From positions 1 through 27,796 of the forward strand of contig DASXTS010000426.1 of NCBI GenBank assembly GCA_036505275.1: a stretch of 27,796 nucleotides of DNA, in the 5' to 3' direction. A model generated the notes under the pieces. That model made no database searches and was not told the DNA's origin. It saw only the letters and a program-made list of their open reading frames with translations. This document shows positions 22,640 through 27,796 of the stretch, in pieces. This stretch comes from DASXTS01 sp036505275. GTDB taxonomy: Bacteria > Actinomycetota > Actinomycetes > Mycobacteriales > Pseudonocardiaceae. The translations under genes and the position numbers were made by a program. Position 1 is the first letter of the stretch. Each line of letters begins with the position of its first letter.

Positions 22640-23200
22640 CTACAGCGGCAGCTCGCGGCCGAGCACCGCGAACCGGCGCGGGTCACCAGAGAAGCGGTAG
22701 TTGCGCAGCAGCTCGCGGAAACCCATCCGCAGGTAGAGCCGCCACGCCCGGCTCGGTCCCTCCGGCGTGGACAGCAGCACGCAGGCGGCCGGCGTCGGCT
22801 CGGCAACCAGCCCGCGCAGCAGCGCCTCACCGATGCCGTGGCCCTGCGCGTCCGGTCGCACATGCAGCTCGGTCAGCTCGAAGTAGTCGTCGAGCCAGTG
22901 GCGCACAGCGGGCGCCGGCAGCACGGTGGCCAGGCCCTTGGCCACCTGCTCGTGCCACCACTGCTGCGGCCCGCCGACGTAGCCGTAGCTGACCCCCAGC
23001 ATCCGGTCCTGGTCGTCCAGCGCGGCCATGCACCGCCACCCGGGCCGGCTCATGTGCCCGACCCACATCGGGGCCCGCTGCTGCGCGGTGCCCGGCGGAT
23101 AGCCCATGGCAGTGACGTACAACTCGAGGGCCTCGGCCAGCCGCAGCCCCAACTCGTGCGACGTCAGCGCCACCAGCCTCGCGGACGGCATGGCGGTCAT
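22640..23200 (-). CDS. GNAT-family N-acetyltransferase
   Basis: A 186-residue GNAT protein. The acetyl-CoA motif is ELHVRPDAQGHGIGEALLRGL (the QGHGIG pyrophosphate loop), followed by VLLSTPEG and AWRLYLRMGF, which form the second half of the fold. The N-terminal part includes an aromatic stretch (GGPQQWWHEQV) that probably shapes the acceptor site. M. tuberculosis Rv2170, a lysine acetyltransferase next to lppM, holds the same place, but the acceptor here is unknown. ATG 23200 overlaps the stop of the upstream deacylase gene (ATGA), so the pair is translationally coupled. Confidence 0.88.
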   Translation of the reverse strand: MTAMPSARLVALTSHELGLRLAEALELYVTAMGYPPGTAQQRAPMWVGHMSRPGWRCMAALDDQDRMLGVSYGYVGGPQQWWHEQVAKGLATVLPAPAVRHWLDDYFELTELHVRPDAQGHGIGEALLRGLVAEPTPAACVLLSTPEGPSRAWRLYLRMGFRELLRNYRFSGDPRRFAVLGRELPL

Positions 23201-23697
23201 CGGGCCGCTCCGAGCTGGGCCTCCCGACCGCCGGTCAGCTCGAGCAGCTCGGCGAACGTCGTAGGGAACACCGCTTTGGGGTGGCCGGCGGCCGCCCACA
23301 CCACGGGGTGCCTGCGCAGCTCGCTGTCGACCAGCGTGCGGATCGGCGCCGGATGCCCGGTGGGCGCCACCCCGCCGATGGGCTGGCCGGTGTGGGTGCG
23401 GACGAAGTCGGGGTCGCCCATCCGGATCCCTTCGGCGCCCAGGAGCTGCGCGAGCCGTTCCGTGTCCGCGCGATGCGCGCCGGAGGTCAGCACCAGCACC
23501 GGCGCACCGTCGGCGTCGAAGAGCAGGCTGTTGGCGATCGCGCCGACCTCGACGCCGAGGGCCTCGGCCGCCTGGGGCGCGGTCCGCACGTCGGCGGCCA
23601 GCACGCGCAACGCATCGGCGCCGGCCAGGCCGGCCGCGGCCACAGCTTCGGCGACCCTGCGGATGCCGGGATGGTCGAGGTCGGTCTGCGACGGCAC
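23197..23697 (-). CDS. YbaK/ProX-type aminoacyl-tRNA deacylase
   Basis: A 166-residue protein of the YbaK/EbsC/ProX fold, which removes wrongly attached amino acids from tRNA (Ala or Cys from tRNA-Pro in known members). Signature segments: SLLFDADGAPVLVLTSGAHRAD, with the conserved position equal to the catalytic Lys replaced in context, GDPDFVRTHTGQPIGGVAPTGH (the glycine-rich GVxPxGH loop) and VWAAAGHPKAVFPTTFAEL at the C-terminus. In YbaK the essential Lys lies in the FxxxG/K strand; here Phe-Asp-Ala-Asp stands near it, so the specificity is uncertain. GTG 23697 is the start. It is divergent from the SOS-box operon and 194 bp from the HEPN gene. Confidence 0.85.
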   Translation of the reverse strand: MPSQTDLDHPGIRRVAEAVAAAGLAGADALRVLAADVRTAPQAAEALGVEVGAIANSLLFDADGAPVLVLTSGAHRADTERLAQLLGAEGIRMGDPDFVRTHTGQPIGGVAPTGHPAPIRTLVDSELRRHPVVWAAAGHPKAVFPTTFAELLELTGGREAQLGAAR

Positions 23698-23739
23698 GCG
23701 CTCATCCCACCACGTCGGCCGATGGATTTGCGCGCGGAC

Positions 23740-23767
23740 TTGACGCGTCCGTGTCGCGGGTTACCCT
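23740..23767 (+). promoter_or_regulatory. Promoter of the HEPN operon
   Basis: TTGACG (23740-23745) and TACCCT (23762-23767) are 16 bp apart, the best sigma-A-like promoter in the window. The predicted start near 23774 abuts the LexA box. The leader of about 118 nt before the ATG contains inverted repeats. Confidence 0.6.
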
Positions 23768-23775
23768 TGAACTAC

Positions 23776-23791
23776 TCGAACACATGTTCGA
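23776..23791. promoter_or_regulatory. LexA-binding SOS box
   Basis: TCGAACACATGTTCGA has both half-sites of the Gram-positive/mycobacterial LexA consensus (CGAAC-N4-GTTCG) without mismatch and extends one base pair at each end. It lies directly downstream of the -10 element, covering the transcription start, the usual position for repression. No second copy was found in the window. Confidence 0.85.
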
Positions 23792-23891
23792 GAACGGCTC
23801 GGTGGCGGGGTGGGGGAAGCACCTCGCCGCCGAGCGCCGCCGGCTTCCCCACGGCGCGGTCACAGCACGTCCGAAGCGCGGGAGGCCGACG

Positions 23892-24353
23892 ATGACAGTG
23901 ATCCCCCTCTTCACCGAGCAGGGCGACGCCGGACGTGGACGGCGCCGGCCGGCTTCGCCGAACCGCAGCGTGCCCCCGCCGCCGGCCTCCACGCTCGGGC
24001 TCATCGACCAGGCCCGCAGCGGGCTGGCCACGGCGGCCGCCGCAGCGGACGTCGCCGAGCGGTACGCCGGGGCGCACCTCGCCGCGCTGCGTGCGGCGGC
24101 CGCCGTGGTTGCGGCGCGCGCAAGGCCGGACCGCCACCGTCGCCGTCAGCTGTCCGTGTGGGCGCTGCTCGCCTCGCTGGCGCCCGAGCTGCGCGAATGG
24201 GCCACCTTCTTCGCGGCCGGCTCGCGCACGCGAGCGGCCGTGCAGGCCGGAGTCACCAGGCTGGTCTCGGCGCGGGACGCCGACGACCTGGTCCGGCAGG
24301 CCGGGGAGTTCATCGACCTCACCGAGCGCCTGGTGCAGGACGGCCGCCGATGA
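23892..24353 (+). CDS. SAV_6107-family HEPN-domain protein
   Basis: A 153-residue helical protein matching the SAV_6107 HEPN family: a disordered basic N-terminus (1-32), STLGLIDQARSGL, ERYAGAHLAALRAAAAVVAARAR, SVWALLASLAPELREWATFFAAGSRTRAAV and a C-terminal helix. HEPN domains include ribonucleases and nucleotide-binding proteins. The toxin-type RNase motif is Rx4-6H; Arg57 and His62 in RYAGAH fit that spacing, but in a first-domain helix and not the usual late one, so RNase activity is only possible. ATG 23892 is chosen because GGGAGG lies 6 nt upstream; an earlier in-frame reading from 23751 would include the SOS box. Its stop overlaps the next start (ATGA). Confidence 0.82.
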   Translation: MTVIPLFTEQGDAGRGRRRPASPNRSVPPPPASTLGLIDQARSGLATAAAAADVAERYAGAHLAALRAAAAVVAARARPDRHRRRQLSVWALLASLAPELREWATFFAAGSRTRAAVQAGVTRLVSARDADDLVRQAGEFIDLTERLVQDGRR

Positions 24354-25150
24354 CCTCCAACCACTGGCCGTCGATGCGACCGACCCTGATCGACTACGGC
24401 CGGCTGCTCGACGGAATCACCCTCGAGGGTGAGCTGCTCGCGCAGTTCGCCGCCAGCGCCGGGCCCGACCTCGAGGTGCCGGGACGGCCGGGGATCACCG
24501 TTGCCGACACCGTGTTGCTCACCGGCACCGCCTATCGCCGCGCCCTCGCCTGGATCCGGCACGGCGAGCAGCCGGACGAGTGGCAGCGGCCTCCAGTGGA
24601 GGGCGCCGGCGACGTGATCGCCTTCCACACGGACGGCCGCCGCGAGCTGGTTGCCGAGCTTTCCGCGCACCGGCCCGACGAGCCGTGCGCCACCTGGTGG
24701 CCCGCCCACCGTACCTACGGGTTCTGGCGCCGCAGAATGGCCCACGAGACCGCCGTGCACCGGGTCGACGTGCAGGCCGCTGCCGGGGTGGCCCCCACTC
24801 CGGTCGACCCCGACTTCGCCGCCGACGGCATCGACGAGACGCTCCTGCTGTGGTTCGGCCACCAGATGGCCGAGCGCAACGTCACCGCCACCGAGTCGGG
24901 CGCCGTTGGCGTCGAGGCCGCCGGCCGCGCCTGGTTGGCCATTCTCAGCCGGGCCCGCAGCAGCGCCCGCCGTGCCCCCGCGGTCGACGCCCGTGCCGCC
25001 GACGCCCTTGTCACCGGCGACCCGATGAACGTCTACCTCTGGTTGTGGGGCCGCGTTCCCGATCAGGCCGTTGACACCACTGGAGACTTCGAGGCCAGCG
25101 CTCAGCTGTGGGGCCTGCTGCGGCTGGCCACCCCGACGACCATCGTGTAG
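24350..25150 (+). CDS. Maleylpyruvate-isomerase-family (DinB/mycothiol-enzyme superfamily) protein
   Basis: A 266-residue protein of the mycothiol-dependent maleylpyruvate isomerase family, a branch of the DinB/YfiT four-helix metal-binding superfamily. RRRMAHETAVHRVD (127-140) carries the two conserved metal-ligand His (132 and 137), and a C-terminal MDMPI-like domain (about 155-266) follows. The first ligand His, usual near residue 56 in a segment like LVAHLxGVHR, is Leu here (TVLLTGTAYRRA), so metal binding may be altered. Related enzymes use mycothiol to isomerise or conjugate small molecules. The founder of the superfamily, Bacillus DinB, is DNA-damage inducible, which fits the SOS box two genes upstream. 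Start ATG overlaps the HEPN stop. Confidence 0.82.
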   Translation: MTSNHWPSMRPTLIDYGRLLDGITLEGELLAQFAASAGPDLEVPGRPGITVADTVLLTGTAYRRALAWIRHGEQPDEWQRPPVEGAGDVIAFHTDGRRELVAELSAHRPDEPCATWWPAHRTYGFWRRRMAHETAVHRVDVQAAAGVAPTPVDPDFAADGIDETLLLWFGHQMAERNVTATESGAVGVEAAGRAWLAILSRARSSARRAPAVDARAADALVTGDPMNVYLWLWGRVPDQAVDTTGDFEASAQLWGLLRLATPTTIV

Positions 25151-25183
25151 CCAGCGTCGATGGGGTGGCTGCCGAGCGCCGCC

Positions 25184-27796
25184 TCAAGCACGCAGCCGCA
25201 GCCCTTTGGGGGTGACCCGGAAGCCCGCCTCACGCAGCACGTCGGCGAGCCGGGAGCCCAGGGCGACCTCGCCGTCGGCGCGCTCGACAGCGAGCGAGCC
25301 GAGCCAGCCGTCGTGCACGGCGCGGGCCAGGCCCGCGGCGGCGGCCCGCAGCGCCTCCGCGTCCTCGGTGAACGACAGCAGCGAGCGGCCACCGCGCTCC
25401 ACGTACAGGGCCGGGCTGCCGTCCACCAGCACGGCGAGCGCGCCGGCCTTGCGGGCCGGGCGGTGCTTGCTGGCACCGACGGGGTCGGGCCAGCGCAGCG
25501 CGGCGCCGTACGGCTGGGCGGGATCAGTGGCGGCCAGCACGACGGCCGCGTCCCGCGCGCCGACCCGGTCTCCGCCGGCCGCGGCGATCGGACCGGGGGC
25601 GCCGTCCTGGCGGGACAGTGCGCGCAGCCGGTCGATGGCACCGGGCACGGCGAACTGCGCCGCGCCCAGCCCCTCCACAACGTAGCCGCGGCGGCACCGG
25701 CCGGATTCCTCCATGGCGCGCAGCACCTTGTACACCGCCGCAAATCCCCCGGTGATCCGTTCGGTGTCCAGAGCGTCGCGGGTGAGCACGCCGTGCCGCT
25801 CCAGGAACGCCTCGGCCCTGGCGTGTGCCCGCCGGGTCGCGTCGGGCTCGCGCGCCGGCGCCAGCCCCCATCGGCCGGCCACCGTCGGTGGCCCGGACCG
25901 TGACTGCGTGACCGGCCGGCCGGCCGACTGGTACGCCTGACCACTGAACGGCCCGCCGCGCAGCCGCGCGTACCGGCCCCGCGGCGCGGGCCGGCGCGGG
26001 CGGTGGGCCGCGCCGCGACCGGACACCAGGGCGCGCACCGGCGCCAGGGTGTCACCGGCCACGAGCCCGGCCCACGTCAGGTCCCACAGCGCGGCGGCAA
26101 CCGCGCCGTCGTCCGGGGCCTGGCCGCCGTCGGCGATCATGCCAACCGCCGCACGCTCGGCAAGCTGTCGGAAGAAGAGCGCACCACCGTCCAATGTGGA
26201 CAGGATCGCGGCGTGCAGCGGGGTGAGCTCGGGTGGCTCGGGGTCCGGCAGCAGCAGGCCGGCGATGTCGGCCGGCGCCAGGGTCAGCCAGCCGTCGCCG
26301 CCGGGCAGGGTGCCGCAGCCGGTCCAGACCACCTCGCCGGCCGAGGTCAGCTCGTCCATCAGGGCCGGGCCGTACCCCGGCAGCCGGGCGGGGAGCACCA
26401 GGGACTCCAGAGCACTGGCCGGAATCGGCGCGCCGGCCAGCTGCTCCACGCAGGCCAGCACGTCCTCCGCGGTGGGCGCGGCGCGCAGCCGTCCGGTGCG
26501 GCCCTGACCACCCGCCCGCGCCATCCGCGCGGCCGCCACCGGGAAGCGCTGGGGACTGCCGGGGCCGGCGCCGGGCCTGTCGTTCGGGGCATACCCGCCT
26601 GGGCTGGCGCCGGGCGGGCCGAACGGTGTGCTCATGCCGCCGGATGGGCCGTCCGGGTAGCCGCCGCCGCGGCCGGGCCGTCCGGCTGAGGACGGCGCCA
26701 ACGGGGTGATGCCGTGCCAGGCCGGCAGGAAACGGCCGAGTGCCGCCTGCTCGACCGGCTCGACCTCGGCGCGTAGCCGGGCCAGCGAGCCGCGGCGCAG
26801 CCGGCGCAGCACGTCGGCGTCGCAGTACTCCAGGCCGACGGCCGGCGCACCGCCGGGGCCGACCGGCCGCAGCTCGCCGCGGACCATGCGGCCAACCCCG
26901 ACCATGCGGTCGAGTACGCCGGTGACCACGGCTATGCCCAGCCCGAACCGCTGGGCCGCCGCCGCGGCTACGAACGGACCACGGGCTCGGGCGTACCTGG
27001 CGAGCAGGTCGGACAGCGGGTCGGGCACCGGCTCGGTGAACGCCTCGGGCACCCCGACCGGTAGCGCCACGCCGAGCGCGTCCCGTACCCGACCGGCGTC
27101 CTCGATGGCCAGCCAGCGCAGGTCGCCGGCGATCCGCACCCGGATCACCCGCCGCGCGGCCTCCAGCTCCGCGAGCCAGTCGGGGCGCACGCCGCGCTCG
27201 GCGGCCTCCTCGGTGGTCAGGTCGCCGAGCCAGCGCAGCAGGTCGGCGGCGTCCTCCATGGAGCGGGCGTGCCGGTCGGGCAGCAGCCGTTGCAGCGACC
27301 GCTCGACCTCGTCCACCACATCGGGGTCGAGCAGCTCGCGTAGCGTCTCGGTGCCCAGCAGCTCGGCCAGCAGCGTGCTGTCCAGCGCGAGCGCGGCCGC
27401 TCGCCGCTCGGCCAGCGGCGCGTCGGTCTCGTACAGGAACATCCCGACATACCCGAACAGCAGGCTGCGGGCGAACGGCGACGGCGACTGGGTCTGCACC
27501 TCGACGACCTGGACCCGCCGTGAACGCACGTCGGACATCAGCTCGCGCAGCCCGTCCAGGTCGTACACGTCCTGCACGCACTCCCGCATGGCCTCCAGGA
27601 CCACCGGGAACTGCTCGTACCGCGCGGCGACCTGCAGCAGCGCGGCCGCCCGCTGGCGCTGCTGCCACAGCGGGGTGCGCCGTTTCGGATCACGCCGCGG
27701 CAGCAGCAGCGAGCGCGCCGCGCACTCCCGAAAGCGGGATGCGAACAGCGCCGAGGTACTCACCTCGCCGATCACGATCTGCTCGACCTCTTCCGG
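25184..27796 (-). CDS. lhr: Lhr-type ATP-dependent helicase, C-terminal part
   Basis: The gene runs off the right edge; 870 C-terminal residues are visible and the ATPase motor lies outside. The visible start (EEVEQIVIGEVSTSALFASRFRE) falls in the Lhr-core region after the RecA-like domains, followed by winged-helix and helical-bundle segments (FPVVLEAMRECVQDVYDLDGLRELM, YVGMFLYETDAPLAERRAAAL) and the long C-terminal domain typical of bacterial Lhr (about 1,500 residues). M. smegmatis Lhr is a 3'-5' DNA/RNA helicase induced by mitomycin C. Gly/Pro-rich low-complexity stretches interrupt it (for example 26570-26700 and 25870-26000). It is convergent with the SOS-linked HEPN operon, 33 bp away. 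Confidence 0.88.
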   Translation of the reverse strand, partial: PEEVEQIVIGEVSTSALFASRFRECAARSLLLPRRDPKRRTPLWQQRQRAAALLQVAARYEQFPVVLEAMRECVQDVYDLDGLRELMSDVRSRRVQVVEVQTQSPSPFARSLLFGYVGMFLYETDAPLAERRAAALALDSTLLAELLGTETLRELLDPDVVDEVERSLQRLLPDRHARSMEDAADLLRWLGDLTTEEAAERGVRPDWLAELEAARRVIRVRIAGDLRWLAIEDAGRVRDALGVALPVGVPEAFTEPVPDPLSDLLARYARARGPFVAAAAAQRFGLGIAVVTGVLDRMVGVGRMVRGELRPVGPGGAPAVGLEYCDADVLRRLRRGSLARLRAEVEPVEQAALGRFLPAWHGITPLAPSSAGRPGRGGGYPDGPSGGMSTPFGPPGASPGGYAPNDRPGAGPGSPQRFPVAAARMARAGGQGRTGRLRAAPTAEDVLACVEQLAGAPIPASALESLVLPARLPGYGPALMDELTSAGEVVWTGCGTLPGGDGWLTLAPADIAGLLLPDPEPPELTPLHAAILSTLDGGALFFRQLAERAAVGMIADGGQAPDDGAVAAALWDLTWAGLVAGDTLAPVRALVSGRGAAHRPRRPAPRGRYARLRGGPFSGQAYQSAGRPVTQSRSGPPTVAGRWGLAPAREPDATRRAHARAEAFLERHGVLTRDALDTERITGGFAAVYKVLRAMEESGRCRRGYVVEGLGAAQFAVPGAIDRLRALSRQDGAPGPIAAAGGDRVGARDAAVVLAATDPAQPYGAALRWPDPVGASKHRPARKAGALAVLVDGSPALYVERGGRSLLSFTEDAEALRAAAAGLARAVHDGWLGSLAVERADGEVALGSRLADVLREAGFRVTPKGLRLRA

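Overview
The window is a gene-dense, very GC-rich stretch of an actinobacterial chromosome. Many starts are GTG, coding strands alternate often, and gaps are short. Gene content and order recall the Mycobacterium tuberculosis segment from lppM/metF (Rv2171-Rv2172c) to fadD15 (Rv2187c): lppM, metF, idsA, mptA, Rv2175c, pknL, aroG, the Rv2179c RNase, an acyltransferase, an ArsA-type ATPase, an SRPBCC protein and fadD15 all have counterparts. This comparison is from memory, not a search. The kinase carries PASTA repeats (absent from M. tuberculosis PknL) and a mycothiol-enzyme-family protein is present. I would place the organism among mycothiol-producing actinomycetes outside Mycobacterium and cannot name a genus.

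Layout. 1-5064: the 5' part of a fatty-acyl-CoA ligase on the minus strand, then a rightward run of two SRPBCC proteins, a metallophosphoesterase, an ArsA/GET3-type ATPase, a small Cys-rich protein and a ROK glucokinase. 5061-7803: a membrane protein and an alpha/beta hydrolase (minus), then a lysophosphatidate acyltransferase and a DEDDh exoribonuclease (plus). 7760-10327: a sugar kinase and a phosphofructokinase whose two diagnostic residues indicate pyrophosphate as donor. 10430-15307: class II DAHP synthase, a phosphoribosyltransferase, a PknL-like kinase with five PASTA repeats, and divergent from it the Rv2175c-type DNA-binding protein that is its known substrate in M. tuberculosis. 15433-16255: a frameshifted Abi-alpha-like gene. 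16302-20861: a mannosyltransferase and prenyl synthase pair, methylenetetrahydrofolate reductase and an LppM-like lipoprotein. 20923-23697: a DUF885 hydrolase, a GNAT and a YbaK/ProX-type deacylase. 23740-25150: a promoter with a perfect LexA (SOS) box driving a HEPN protein and a DinB/mycothiol-enzyme-superfamily protein. 25184-27796: the C-terminal part of an Lhr-type helicase, running off the right edge.

Three signals stand out. (1) A 47-bp palindromic element occurs three times with invariant length; one copy lies inside the sugar kinase gene and adds about 19 codons without breaking the frame. (2) A textbook SOS operator precedes the HEPN plus DinB-superfamily gene pair, beside a DNA-repair helicase: a candidate damage-induced system. 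(3) Seven genes carry a TANNNT -10 hexamer 6-7 nt before the start codon, which points to leaderless transcripts and helps fix their starts. There is also a recurring set of short tandem repeats with 9-13 bp units, mostly at gene ends. No tRNA, rRNA, CRISPR array, transposase or prophage gene was seen. No stretch longer than 300 bp lacks a gene.
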